Shown: positions 43,152 to 53,570, numbered from the stretch's first letter. The stretch: 64,000 bases of DNA from DASSUW01 sp963830725 (GCA_963830725.1 CAWHNO010000007.1:62001-126000), one strand, 5' to 3'. Numbers and translations are program-made. The notes: generated from the sequence alone by a model not told the origin.

Positions 43152-44658
43152 CGACGCTGGGCACCGCGGGCCACATCGACCACGGCAAGACCGCGCTGGT
43201 GCGCGCGCTCACCGGCGTCGACACCGACCGGCTGCCCGAGGAGCGCGAGCGCGGCATCTCGATCGCGCTCGGCTACGCGCCGCTGGAGCTGCCGTCGGGG
43301 CGGCGGCTGTCGGTCGTGGACGTCCCGGGCCACCAGCGGTTCGTGCGCACGATGGTGGCCGGCGCGACCGGGATCGACCTGTACCTGATGACCGTCGCCG
43401 CCGACGACGGCGTGATGCCGCAGACACGCGAGCACGCGACGGTGCTGGCCGCGCTCGGCGTGGAGACCGGCGTCGTGGCGATCACCAAGGCCGACCTCGC
43501 CGATCCGGCGCGCGCGGCCGCGGAGGCCGCCGCGTTGCTGCCGGGCGCCGAGGCGGTGGCGGTCTCGGCGCGCACCGGCGCCGGCCTCGACGACCTGCGC
43601 GCGGCGCTCGACCGCGCGGCCGCCGCGGCGCCGGCTCGTGCCGGCGCGCCCGGGCGGCCTGCGGCTGCACGTCGACCGGGTGTTCACCGTGCACGGGGCG
43701 GGGACGGTCGTCACGGGCACGCTGTGGTCGGGCACCGCGGCGCGCGGCGACGAGGTCGAGGTGCTGCCGGCCGGCCGCCGAGCCCGGATCCGGTCGGTCG
43801 AGGTCCACGACGAGCCGGTCGAGCGCGCCGAGGCCGGCCGGCGGGTCGCGCTCAACCTCGCCGGCCTGGCGCGCGATGAGGTCGGGCGCGGTGACGTGGT
43901 CGTCGCGGCCCCGCGGCGCGACTCGCCGGCGGGCGACATCGTCGCCCTGCGGCGATCGGCCCGCGGCCACGTACCGCGTCGATGCCGCGCTCTCGTGGAC
44001 CACCCCTGACGCGCGGCCACACGGCGGCGCCCGCGTGGCCGTCCACCACGGCACCCGTGAGTCGGCCGCACGGCTCGCCGAACTCGGCGGCCGGTTCTTC
44101 CAGCTCCGCCTGGAGGAGCCGATCGTCCCGCTGCGGGGCGACCGCCTCGTGATCCGATCGCTGGCGCCGCCGGACACGCTCGGCGGCGGGGTCGTGCTCG
44201 ATCCCGCGCCGCGCCGCCATGGGCCGTCGCGCGACCTGCTCGCGCGGCTCGTCGCGCTCGAGCGCGGCGAGGTCCCCGAGGAGCCGCCGCCGCCCGCGCC
44301 GCCGGCCCCCGAGCCGCTCCCGGAGCTGACCGCGGCGGCGCTCGCCGTCGAGGAGCGGCTGCGGGCGGCGGGCGCCGAGCCGCCGCTCGACGAGGATCGC
44401 GCCGCCCTGGCGATCCTGCGCGCCCACGGCCGCGCGGTCCGGCTCGGCCCCTCGATGCACGTCCATCCCGAGGCGCTGGCCGCGGTGCGGGAGCGGCTCG
44501 TCGCCGCGATCGAGCGCGACGGCTCGATCACGCTCGCGGGCGCGCGCGACGAGCTCGGCACCTCGCGCAAGTACGCCCAGGCCTACCTCGAGCACCTCGA
44601 CGGCGAGCACGTGACGCTGCGCCGCGGCGACGAGCGCGTGCTCCGGCGCCGCCGTTAG
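43148..44658 (+). CDS. selB: Selenocysteine-specific elongation factor (two frame breaks)
   Basis: Delivers Sec-tRNA to UGA codons that carry a SECIS element. The GTPase domain shows TAGHIDHGKTALVRALTGVD, ERERGISIALGYAPL, VDVPGHQRFVRTMVAG and ITKAD. Domain 2-3 reads HVDRVFTVHGAGTVVTGTLW. The C-terminal winged helices include SITLAGARDELGTSRKYAQA then YLEHLDGEHVTLRRGDERVL, the SECIS-binding end of SelB. One extra base near 43660 and an indel near 43965 break the frame. It lies head-to-tail with selA and converges, overlapping by 4 bases, with a MarR-type gene. Confidence 0.93.
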
Positions 44659-45101
44659 CGCTCGCGCCAGCGCCGGATCAGCGCGGGCAGCTCGGCGTGC
44701 ATGAAGGCGAAGAAGTCGCGCGTCTCGGCGAGCCGGCGGCCGGCCGGCCGGTCGAGCCCGAGGGCGTTGGCGCCCTCGTCGGCCGCCTCGATCCAGCGTC
44801 GAAGCAGCGCCGCCTGCTGGGTGTACATCTCGCCCCAGCCGTCCTCGTGCACGCGGAAGAGGTCGCGCCGGCTGCCCGGCTCGCGCGTGCGGACGAGCAT
44901 GCCGACCCGGGTGAGGTACTGGACGGCGCCGGAGACGGCCGCGGGGCTGACCTCGAGCCGCTCGGCGATCTCGGCGGCCGTCAGCTGCCCGGAGTCCTCG
45001 GCCAGGACGCGCGAGAAGACCCGCGCGGGCATCCGCGGCATGCCGCCGTCGATCAGCAGCGCGGAGAACCGCTCGACGAAGCGGTCGACGGCGTCGTCCA
45101 T
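44655..45101 (-). CDS. MarR/GbsR-type transcriptional regulator
   Basis: A 148-residue winged-helix repressor in an intact frame. The DNA-binding core is LTAAEIAERLEVSPAAVSGA then VQYLTRVGMLVRTREPGSRR with the wing. N- and C-terminal helices (MDDAVDRFVERFSALL; RRLAETRDFFAFMHAELPAL) should form the dimer. It is divergent from an ABC exporter with 59 bases between them, and a palindromic stretch there is its likely operator. TAGGAT ends about 8 bases before its ATG. Such regulators usually repress a neighbouring drug exporter until a ligand binds. Confidence 0.88.
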   Translation of the reverse strand: MDDAVDRFVERFSALLIDGGMPRMPARVFSRVLAEDSGQLTAAEIAERLEVSPAAVSGAVQYLTRVGMLVRTREPGSRRDLFRVHEDGWGEMYTQQAALLRRWIEAADEGANALGLDRPAGRRLAETRDFFAFMHAELPALIRRWRER

Positions 45102-45160
45102 GGCTCTCCATCCTACAGAATCTTCAGAAGTTCGTGAAACTTGTGTACCCTGAAGGAGTG
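45102..45160. promoter_or_regulatory. Operator/promoter between MarR-type regulator and ABC exporter
   Basis: AAGTT-CGTGA-AACTT (45128-45142) and CTTC-A-GAAG (45122-45130) are overlapping palindromes. TACCCT (45146-45151) lies 9 bases before the exporter ATG with an AAGGAG ribosome site, and a TAGGAT box faces the regulator. This arrangement fits autorepression plus exporter control. Confidence 0.5.
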
Positions 45161-46051
45161 ATGAGCGATGCGATCTCCGTCTCCGGCCTGGTCAAGACCT
45201 TCGGCCATGTCCGCGCGCTCGACGGGCTCGACCTGACCGTCGCCACCGGCGAGGTGCAGGGCTTCCTCGGACCCAACGGCGCCGGCAAGTCGACCACCAT
45301 CCGCGTGCTGCTCGGCCTCCTGCGCGCCGACTCCGGCGACGTCCGCATGCTCGGCGGCGACCCGTGGCGCGACGCCGTCGAGCTGCACCGCCGGATCGCC
45401 TACGTGCCCGGTGACGTCAACCTGTGGCCCCAGCTCACCGGCGGCGAGGCGATCGACCTGCTCGGCCGCCTGCGCGGCGGCATCGATCCCGCCCGCCGCG
45501 CCGAGCTGATCGAGCGCTTCGACCTCGATCCCACCAAGAAGGGCCGCACCTACTCCAAGGGCAACCGTCAGAAGGTCGCGCTCGTCGCCGGGCTGGCGTC
45601 GGACGCCGAGCTGCTGCTGCTCGACGAGCCGACCTCCGGCCTCGACCCGCTCAAGGAGACGGTCTTCCGCGAGTGCATCGAGGAGGCGCGCGAGGCCGGC
45701 CGCACCGTGCTGCTCTCCAGCCACATCCTGGCCGAGGTCGAAGCCCTCTGCGACCGCGTGAGCATCATCCGCGCCGGCAGGACCGTCGAGACCGGCAGCC
45801 TGGCCGATCTGCGGCACCTGACGCGGACGGCGATCGACGTCGAGACCGTCCGGGAGCCCGCCGGGCTCCAAGCGCTCGCCGGCGTCCACAACGTCCAGGT
45901 GGACGACCACCGCGCGCGCTTCGACGTCGACACGGCGCAGCTCGACGACGCATTGCGCCACATCAGCGGCCTCGGCGTGCGGACCCTGACGAGCACGCCG
46001 CCGACGCTCGAGGAGCTCTTCCTGCGCCACTACGGGGACGAGATCGAGTGA
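45161..46051 (+). CDS. ABC-2 type exporter, ATP-binding protein
   Basis: A 296-residue ATPase for a drug- or lipid-type ABC-2 exporter. It has Walker A FLGPNGAGKSTTIRVLLGLL, the Q-loop region RRIAYVPGDVNLWPQL, the signature TYSKGNRQKVALVAGLA (an SKGNRQK variant of LSGGQ) and Walker B LLLLDEPTSGLDPLKE, with the H-loop in VLLSSHILAEVEALC. The C-terminal third is a regulatory domain. The ATG at 45161 follows a good AAGGAG site; an upstream in-frame ATG at 45134 lies within the operator and is less likely. It is coupled to the permease by a GTGA overlap. Confidence 0.93.
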   Translation: MSDAISVSGLVKTFGHVRALDGLDLTVATGEVQGFLGPNGAGKSTTIRVLLGLLRADSGDVRMLGGDPWRDAVELHRRIAYVPGDVNLWPQLTGGEAIDLLGRLRGGIDPARRAELIERFDLDPTKKGRTYSKGNRQKVALVAGLASDAELLLLDEPTSGLDPLKETVFRECIEEAREAGRTVLLSSHILAEVEALCDRVSIIRAGRTVETGSLADLRHLTRTAIDVETVREPAGLQALAGVHNVQVDDHRARFDVDTAQLDDALRHISGLGVRTLTSTPPTLEELFLRHYGDEIE

Positions 46052-47622
46052 CCGGTCTCGGCACGCTGCTCCGCTTCACGCTGCGGCGCGAGCGCGTGCG
46101 GATCCCCGTCTACGTGCTCGTGCTCGTCGCGCTGATCGCCTCGACCGCGGCGCAGAGCGAGCAGCTGTACCCGACCGCCGCCTCGCGCGCCGACTACGTC
46201 ACGACGGTGGAAGCCAATCCCGGCCTGATCGCGATGGTCGGCCCGCCGTACGCGGTGACCAGCGTCGGCGGTGACGTGGCGTGGCAGTGGGGCGCGTTCG
46301 GCGCCGTCGTCGCCGCGCTGATGAGCATGTTCATCGTCGGCCGCCACACGCGCGGCGAGGAGCAGAGCGGGCGCAGCGAGCTCGTGCGAGCGAGCGTGGT
46401 GGGCCGCCGCGCGCCGCTGACCGCGGCGCTCATCGTCGCCGCGGCCGCGCAGGTGCTGATGGGCGCCGCCACCGCGCTCGTGATGATCGCGGCCGACACG
46501 CCGGCCGCCGGCTCGATCGCCCTCGGGGCCTCGCTGGCCGCCGTGGGGATCCTGTTCGCCGGGGTCACCGCCGTCGCGGTCCAGGTCAGCGAGGGCACGG
46601 GCGGCGCCTACGGGCTCGTGGGCGCCGTGCTCGGCGCCTCGTACGCGCTGCGCGCGGCCGGCGACGTGGGCGACGGGACGCTCTCGTGGCTGTCGCCGAT
46701 CGGCTGGGGCCAGGCGATGCGGCCGTACGCGGACGAGCGCTGGTGGCCGCTCGCGCTCTTCCTCGTGTTCACGGCGACGCTGGTCTTCGTCGCCTTCGCG
46801 CTGCTCGCCCGCCGTGACGACGGCGCCGGGCTGCTCGTGCCGCGGCCGGGCCCGCCGCACGCGGCGCGGGGGTTGACGAGGCCGTTCGGGCTGGCGCTGC
46901 GGCTCCAGCGCGCGGCACTGGCCGCGTGGGCGGTCGGGCTGTTCTTCGGCGGGCTCTCGATCGGCCTCACCGCGCAGGACGCCGACAGCATCCTCGGCGA
47001 CAGCGAGGAGGTCGACGAGCTGTTCGCGCAGGCCGCGGGGAGTTTGGTCGACAACTACCTCGCCGTCTCGCTGCTGTCGATGGCGCTGATCGGAACCGGC
47101 TTCGCGATCGCCGCCGTGCTGAAGATGCGCTCCGAGGAGACCGCCGGGCGGCTCGAGCCGCTGCTCGCCACCGCGCTCGCGCGGCCGCGCTGGGCGGCGG
47201 GCTACGTGGCCGTCGCCGCGCTCGGCACCGTGGTCGTGCTGGCCGCCAGCGGGCTCGGGGCCGGGATCGCCGACGCCGCCAACAGCGACGACCTCGGCCG
47301 GCTGCCGCTGCTCGTCGGCTCCTCGGTCGCGCTCGCGCCCGCCGTGTGGGTGCTGATCGGGGTGGCCGTGGCGCTGTTCGGCCTGCTGCCGCGGATGGCG
47401 GCGGCGGCGTGGGGCTTCCTGGCCGCTTGCTACCTGGCGGCCTTTCTCGGCCCGCTGCTCGGGCTTCCGGACTGGGTGATGGACCTCTCGCCCTTCACGC
47501 ACGTGCCGCTGCTGCCGGCGGCCGATCTCGACCTGGTGCCGCTGCTGGTGCTCACCGCTGTCGCCGCCGCGCTGACGGCCGTGGGCCTCGCGGGCTTCCG
47601 CCGGCGCAACGTTCCGGCGTGA
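46048..47622 (+). CDS. ABC-2 type exporter, permease
   Basis: A 524-residue membrane protein with about twelve hydrophobic segments in two similar halves. The first helix is IPVYVLVLVALIASTAAQSE and the second half restarts around AALAAWAVGLFFGGLSIGLT. This double-length layout is usual for actinobacterial tetronasin/drug-type exporters. Between the halves lies a soluble loop with LLVPRPGPPHAARGLTRPFG. The GTG overlaps the ATPase stop. Export substrate unknown; the divergent MarR-type regulator suggests a toxic compound. A strong hairpin follows 40 bases after the stop. Confidence 0.9.
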   Translation: MTGLGTLLRFTLRRERVRIPVYVLVLVALIASTAAQSEQLYPTAASRADYVTTVEANPGLIAMVGPPYAVTSVGGDVAWQWGAFGAVVAALMSMFIVGRHTRGEEQSGRSELVRASVVGRRAPLTAALIVAAAAQVLMGAATALVMIAADTPAAGSIALGASLAAVGILFAGVTAVAVQVSEGTGGAYGLVGAVLGASYALRAAGDVGDGTLSWLSPIGWGQAMRPYADERWWPLALFLVFTATLVFVAFALLARRDDGAGLLVPRPGPPHAARGLTRPFGLALRLQRAALAAWAVGLFFGGLSIGLTAQDADSILGDSEEVDELFAQAAGSLVDNYLAVSLLSMALIGTGFAIAAVLKMRSEETAGRLEPLLATALARPRWAAGYVAVAALGTVVVLAASGLGAGIADAANSDDLGRLPLLVGSSVALAPAVWVLIGVAVALFGLLPRMAAAAWGFLAACYLAAFLGPLLGLPDWVMDLSPFTHVPLLPAADLDLVPLLVLTAVAAALTAVGLAGFRRRNVPA

Positions 47623-47662
47623 CGAACTGCGGCCGGGTGAGGGAGGCGGTCTTCCTCGCGGC

Positions 47663-47713
47663 GGGGGTGTGCTCACTTTGGCTGAATATGTCAGCACCAG
47701 GGAGCACACCCCC
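47663..47713. terminator. Bidirectional hairpin between ABC permease and nitrilase
   Basis: gggggtgtgctc (47663-47674) pairs perfectly with gagcacaccccc (47702-47713), 12 bp. The loop contains a second stem, gctga/tcagc (47681-47685 and 47691-47695). It lies between two convergent genes, so it can terminate both. There is no T-run. A REP-like element is an alternative reading. Confidence 0.6.
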
Positions 47714-47772
47714 TTCCGTGCCGCCCTCAATGCGCAGTTGACGTTCGCTTCCCGACTGCGTCGAGATCTCCG

Positions 47773-48661
47773 TCAGCGCGGCGAGAGGACGTCCGTTCGC
47801 GAGTAGTGCCCGACCGCGTCGAACCAGCGCTTGGCGTGCAATCCCGCGCGCAGGTCGCAGTCGGCGTAGAGGATCCCCTCGGCGTCGTACAGCGGCCCGG
47901 CGATCAGGTTGCCCCACGTCGGCTCGACGATCACGGCCCCGCCGCGCCCGTAGACGTACTCGCGGTCGATCTCGGCCGGGAAGTCGTCCGGGAAGGCGCT
48001 GCCGGGGATGTACTGCGGCGCCGAGACGACGAACGCGCCTGACTCGATCGCGATGTGGCGCATCGAGGCCACCCAGCCGTCGGAGTCGTCGGCGGTCGGC
48101 GCGACCCAGATCTGCGGCGCGCCCTGGTAGACCGCCCAGCGCGCCAGCGGCATCCGGTTCTCCCAGCAGATCAGGCCCCCGACGCGGCCGACCGGCGTGT
48201 CGACCGGCTCGAGGTCGTTCCCCGCGCCGATGCCGTGGAAGAGCCGCTCGTGCTGGGTCGGCATCAGCTTGCGGTGCTTGTGCAGCAGGCCCTCGGGCCC
48301 GATCGTCAGGAACGCGTTGTAGAGCGTCCCGCCGGTCGCGCTCGTTGATCCCCACCACCGCGTGCAGGCCCAGCCGCTCGCAGGCCGCCGCCAGCTCGTC
48401 GACGAGCGGCCCGGGCACCTCGACCGCGTTCGCGAGCAGCCGCTCCCAGAACTCGTCCCAGCCGCCGAACGAGCTCGCCCCGCGCGCCCATTTGTTCGAC
48501 GGGTAGAGCGGAATGAAGGTCTCGGGCAGCACGGCGAGCTCGGCGCCGCCGCCGGCGGCCTCCTCGAGCAGCCGCACGGCCTTGGCGACGCTCGCCTCGG
48601 CGTCGAGGATCACCGGCGTGGCCTGGATCGCCGCCACGCGCACGCTGCGCAGCTCGGACAC
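47773..48661 (-). CDS. Nitrilase-type carbon-nitrogen hydrolase (frame break)
   Basis: Hydrolyses a nitrile or amide carbon-nitrogen bond using a Glu-Lys-Cys triad. The N-terminus is MSELRSVRVAAIQATPVILD. The catalytic Glu is in ELAVLPETFIPLYPS, the Lys in HRKLMPTQHERLF, and the Cys in GGLICWENRMPLARWAVYQ, which matches the true nitrilase branch. One extra G near 48340 separates GINER from TGGTLYN. Length is about 295 residues. The GTG start is favoured because TAGGAT (48669-48674) ends 7 bases before it. Natural substrate (aliphatic or aromatic nitrile) cannot be told. Confidence 0.9.
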
Positions 48662-48777
48662 GATCGCGATCCTAACCGGCGCCGATCCGCTCGCGCGGGA
48701 TATCCCACACAACGCGCTGCCCACGCGGGCCGCGTACAGCTCAACGAGCAGCTCCTCTCGGGCCAGGACGATCGTCG

Positions 48778-49559
48778 TCAGGGCCGGCTGATCGCCGCCT
48801 CGACGACCCGCTGCACGCGCCTGAAGGCCCCGCGCTGCAGCCGGTCCGGCGTGTCGCACGCCTCGTGCCGGCACGGGTTGTCGAGCACGCCGAGCTTGAC
48901 GCCGCGCATCCCGGCCAGCTCGAACTCGCGGTGGTCGGAGTTGCCGGTGCCGTCGTCGCGCTGCCAGTCGACCGCGACGCCGGCCTCCTCGGCGGCCGCC
49001 AGCAGCTCGCGCTCCACGCGGCGACGTGGCGCGGCCACCGGCGAGCGCAGGCGGAACGTCGCCCCGCGGCCGACCTCGTCGAGCGACAGCGCGTAGCGCA
49101 GGCGCCGCCGCGGCACGATCTCGCGCAGCGCGAGCGCGCCGAGGTGGTCGGGCGAGCCGGTGTAGATGCGCTCCTCGGCGCCGGTGGCGACGAGCCAGAC
49201 CGTGCACGGCGGGTCGAGCGCGTCCAGCCGCGGCGCCAGTCCCGCCAGCAGGCCCGAGGCCCGAGGCGTTGTCCTCGGCGCCCGGGCGACGGCGGCACGG
49301 TGTCCGCATGGGCCATCAGGACGCGCACGCAGCGCCCGCCCTCGCGCACCCCGATCACGTTGCGCGAGCGCCCGCGCGGCGTGTCGAAGCGCTGCACGCG
49401 CACGTCGAGCCCGGCGGCCTCGAAGCGCCGCCGCATCCGCGTGTGCGCGCGCCGCTCGAGCCGTCCCGCCGCCGGGCGCGGTCCGTCGCGCGAGATCGAG
49501 ACCGCGACGTTGTGTGCCTGCACGCCGAGAGCAGCCGCGACCAGCGCGGTGACGAGCAA
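48778..49559 (-). CDS. M28 family zinc peptidase, secreted or membrane-anchored (frame breaks)
   Basis: A di-zinc aminopeptidase. The TTG start gives a hydrophobic N-terminus (MLVTALVAAALGVQAHNVAV) that may be a signal or anchor. Metal-site motifs are VLMAHADTVPPSPG, GAEDNASGLG, the catalytic Glu-Glu in VATGAEERIYTGSPDH and NSDHREFELAGM. Breaks near 49285 and 49258 shift the frame around the DNASG motif, but every ligand is present in one frame or another. The start overlaps the preceding sugar-transferase stop region. It does not obviously belong to polysaccharide synthesis; peptide substrate unknown. Confidence 0.82.
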
Positions 49560-49560
49560 C

Positions 49561-51084
49561 TCAGAACGCGCCGCGCCGGCTGATCACGGCCGGCACGGTC
49601 TTGAGCAGGATGGCCAGGTCCAGCCCGACCGACCAGCGCTCCAGGTAGAGGAAGTCGAGCCGCACGAGGTCGTCGAAGTCGAGCTCCGAGCGGCCCGAGA
49701 CCTGCCACAGGCCCGTGATCCCCGGCAGCACGAGGTAGCGCTTCCTGTGCCAGTCGTCGAGCTGGTCGAAGTCGCGCTGCGGCAGCGGCCGCGGCCCGAC
49801 GAGCGACATCTGGCCGGCCAGCACGTTCAGCAGCTGCGGCAGCTCGTCGATCGAGTAGCGCCGCAGGAAGCGGCCGAAGCGCGTGAGGCGCGGATCGTGC
49901 GCGGATCTTGAACAGCGCGCCCGAGGCCTCGTTGAGCGACTCGAGGTCGGCCTGGATCTGGTCGGCGTCCGAGCGCATGGTGCGGAACTTCAGGCAGGCG
50001 AACGTCTCGCCGCCGATCCCCGGCCGCATCGACTTGTAGAGCACGGGCCCGCGCGACGAGATCGCCACGGCGATGGCGATCAGCAGCAGCAGCGGGCTGA
50101 GCACGATCAGCAGCAGCAGCGCGACCGACGAAGTCGAACGTCCGCTTGACCGCGTAGTCGAAGCCGTCGAACACCGGCGGGCGCAGCTCGAACAGCGGCA
50201 CCGAGGCGCCGGGCACGAACTCCGCGCGGTGGACGAGGATCTCCATCGTCGAGGGCGCGATCCGGACCGTGACGCCGCGGCGGTGGCACTGGTCGACCAG
50301 CTCGACGGCGCGGTCCTGCGGGAAGTCCGGGTCGGCGATGATGACCTCCTGCACGCGGTGCGTGTCCAGCACCGCCGGGAGGTCCTCGATCCGGCCGAGC
50401 GAGCGCAGCCCGTTGTTGGGCCTCGGGCTGAGCGAGACGAAGCCGACCATCTCGACCGGCGCGTGCACCTCGTCCTTGAGCGCGTGCGCGACGTCCTCGA
50501 TGTGCTTGCCGGAGCCGACGAGCACGGCGCGGCGGCGGTAGCCGGCGAGGCTCAGGATGAAGCCCGTGGCGCGCTCGTAGAGCCAGCGCAGCGAGCCGAC
50601 GAAGCAGATCGCGAAGGCCAGCGTGCCGTAGAAGATGTAGTAGCTCGAGTACTGCTCGCCGTTGACGAGCGCGAACACCAGCGCGACGACCATCACCTGG
50701 AACAGCGACGAGACGATCCGCGAGAGGCCGGGCCGCTGGGCGCGCGACGAGTACAGCCCCGAGCGCGCGAACAGCAGGGCCGTCAGGAGAAAGGCGAAGG
50801 CGATCGTTGTCGCGCGTCTCGTCGAGCGACGCGGCCCACGCCCAGTCGCCGTAGCGCAGCACGGCCTTGACCATGAGCGCGACGTAGATCGCCGCGAAGA
50901 CGCCGGCGAAGTCGAGCACGAGCAGCGACGCGACCCGCAGCACCGTGCGCAGCGTCTCCATCCGCAGCAGGAACGCGAGCGCCGGCGGCCGCTTGCGGCG
51001 CACGTCGACCGGCGGCAGGTCGACCTCGACCGACCTGACGGCGGTGTGCGGGCGCTGCTGGGTCTCGGTGGGAACGTCTGCCAA
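49561..51084 (-). CDS. Polyprenyl-phosphate sugar-1-phosphate transferase (priming glycosyltransferase; frame breaks)
   Basis: Starts an exopolysaccharide repeat by moving a sugar phosphate onto undecaprenyl phosphate in the membrane. About 507 residues: an N-terminal four-helix region (TVLRVASLLVLDFAGVFAAI), a CoA-binding-like Rossmann part (RAVLVGSGKHIEDVAHALKD; VQEVIIADPDFPQDRAVELV), and the catalytic bac_transf domain (AVKRTFDFV, CLKFRTMRSDADQ, GQMSLVGPRPLPQRDFDQ, PGITGLWQVSGRSELDFDD). One extra base each near 50815, 50130 and 49900 breaks the frame. It is the probable first committed enzyme of the polysaccharide locus that follows. Confidence 0.92.
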
Positions 51085-51134
51085 GGTGCTGGCTCCCGTG
51101 CTCTAACGCGCGCCGGGAGGCGGATGTAGCGGGG

Positions 51135-52086
<952 letters not shown>

Positions 52087-52108
52087 TGTCGGCGGCAGGA
52101 TATCGACG

Positions 52109-52294
52109 CTACCGGGCGCGCGCGGCTTTGAGCGCCTTCTTGCCGATCCCGAGCTCGACGAGGTAGTGGCGCTTGTCCTGCCGGAGCGCCAGGCCCTCGT
52201 TGGCGAGCCGCTTGCACACGACCGGGCACTTCTTGCAGCGCGGCCCGGACTTGCAGCAGCGCTTCTTCGTCTTGACGAGCTTGAACTCCCCCAC
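52109..52294 (-). CDS. Small cysteine-rich basic protein, putative metal-binding
   Basis: A 61-residue protein with a tight cysteine cluster, KKRCCKSGPRCKKCPVVCKR, followed by a basic helix (DKRHYLVELGIGKKALKAAR). The spacing suggests zinc or iron-sulfur binding. I know similar short actinobacterial proteins only as uncharacterised. The GTG at 52294 is preferred over GTG 52318 because TACGCT (52306-52311) lies 11 bases before it. It is divergent from ferritin and shares the TTAGG/CCTAA palindrome at 52321-52336, which hints at an iron-related role. Confidence 0.65.
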   Translation of the reverse strand: MGEFKLVKTKKRCCKSGPRCKKCPVVCKRLANEGLALRQDKRHYLVELGIGKKALKAARAR

Positions 52295-52320
52295 GAGCGC
52301 GGCGCAGCGTAGCAGCACCC

Positions 52321-52336
52321 GTTAGGGGTCCCTAAC
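52321..52336. promoter_or_regulatory. TTAGG/CCTAA palindrome at ferritin promoter (iron-box-like)
   Basis: GTTAGGG-GT-CCCTAAC is a 7-bp perfect inverted repeat. It ends 5 bases before TAGCCT (52342-52347), the likely -10 of ferritin, and lies 9 bases from the opposing TACGCT of the cysteine-rich gene. The half-sites resemble those of DtxR/IdeR iron boxes, but the spacer between TTAGG and CCTAA is 4 instead of 9 bases, so the regulator is inferred. Confidence 0.5.
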
Positions 52337-52355
52337 TGGAGTAGCCTGCGCGCGC

Positions 52356-52886
52356 ATGCCCGCCGACACCTTCGTGACCAAGCTCAACGAGCAGATCGGC
52401 AACGAGTTCGCCGCCCACCAGCAGTACGTCGCGATCGCCGTCCACTACGACGCCGAGACGCTGCCCCAGCTCGCGCGCTTCTTCTACCGCCAGGCGCTCG
52501 AGGAGCGCGACCACGCGATGATGATGATCCAGTACCTGATCGACGCCGACGCCGACGTCGTCGTCCCCGGCGTGGCCGCGCCGCAGCACTCGTTCGGCGA
52601 CATCGTGGCGCCCGTGGCGCTCGCGCTCGACCAGGAGAAGCGCGTCACCGAGCAGATCAACGCGCTCGCCGCCGCCGCGCGCGAGGCCGGCGACTACACG
52701 AGCGAGCAGTTCATGCAGTGGTTCATCAAGGAGCAGGTCGAGGAGGTCGCCACGATGTCCGACCTCCTGCGCGTGGTCGAGCGCTCGAAGGACGACCCGA
52801 TGGAGATCGAGAACTTCATGGCGCGCGAGCACCCGGGCGAGGAGGGCGAGGACCCGACGGCGCCGCATCCCGCCGGCGCCGCGTGA
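52356..52886 (+). CDS. Ferritin (non-heme, BfrB-like)
   Basis: An iron-storage ferritin of 176 residues that should assemble as a 24-subunit shell. Ferroxidase-site residues lie in LNEQIGNEFAAHQQYVAIAV, RQALEERDHAMMMIQYL and QWFIKEQVEEVATMSDLL. The C-terminal tail (GEEGEDPTAPHPAGAA) is acidic and disordered-looking. Intact frame. TAGCCT (52342-52347) ends 8 bases before the ATG and a TTAGG palindrome lies just upstream. The stop overlaps the TenA gene (GTGA), an unusual pairing. Confidence 0.92.
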   Translation: MPADTFVTKLNEQIGNEFAAHQQYVAIAVHYDAETLPQLARFFYRQALEERDHAMMMIQYLIDADADVVVPGVAAPQHSFGDIVAPVALALDQEKRVTEQINALAAAAREAGDYTSEQFMQWFIKEQVEEVATMSDLLRVVERSKDDPMEIENFMAREHPGEEGEDPTAPHPAGAA

Positions 52887-53547
52887 GCTTCTCCGCCGAG
52901 CTGCGCGAGGCCGCCGCGCCGGTCTGGGAGGCGCAGCTCGACCATCCGTTCGTGCGCGGGATCGGCGACGGATCGCTGCCCGAGGAGCGGTTCCGCTTCT
53001 ACATCCGCCAGGACTACCTGTTCCTGATCGACTACGGGCGGCTGCTCTCGCTCGCCGCCGCGCGCGCCCCGCGGCTGGAGTGGATGCGCCGCTTCGCCTC
53101 GCTCGCCCAGTCCGTGCTCGAGACCGAGATGGACCTGCACCGCCAGTTCGCCGCCCGCTGGGGCGTCACCGCCGAGCAGCTCGAGACCGAGCGCACGGCG
53201 CCGGCGACCGACGCCTACTGCGACTTCCTGCTGCGCACGGCCTCGCTCGGCGACTTCGCCGAGCTCGTCGCGGCGCTGCTGCCGTGCATGTGGAGCTACT
53301 CCGAGATCGGCACGCCACCTGGCCGCCGCCGGCGCTGCCCGAGCACGCCGGCTACGCCGAGTGGATCGAGATGTACGCGAGCGACGAGTTCGGCGAGCTC
53401 GCCGCGTGGTGCCGCGAGCTGACCGACGCGGCGGCGGCCGACGTCGCCGGGCCGGGCCGGCGGCGGATGCACGCGGCCTTCCGCGCCTCCAGCGAGCACG
53501 AGCTGGCGTTCTGGGAGAGCGCCTGGCGCGGCGGCGGTGTCGCATAG
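52883..53547 (+). CDS. tenA: TenA-family aminopyrimidine aminohydrolase (frame break)
   Basis: TenA proteins hydrolyse aminopyrimidines for thiamine salvage. The helical-bundle protein shows FSAELREAAAPVWEAQLDHP, FRFYIRQDYLFLIDYGRLL, and the class-C active-site cysteine at about residue 135 in LLPCMWSYSEIG. After an indel near 53318 it continues ALPEHAGYAEWIEMYASDEF and ends near FWESAWRGGGVA with the usual catalytic Glu region. About 221 residues. The GTG overlaps the ferritin stop, so it is co-transcribed with ferritin. A thiamine riboswitch was not seen. Confidence 0.88.
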
Positions 53548-53570
53548 GTTGATGACCGGCGTCGTGGACG

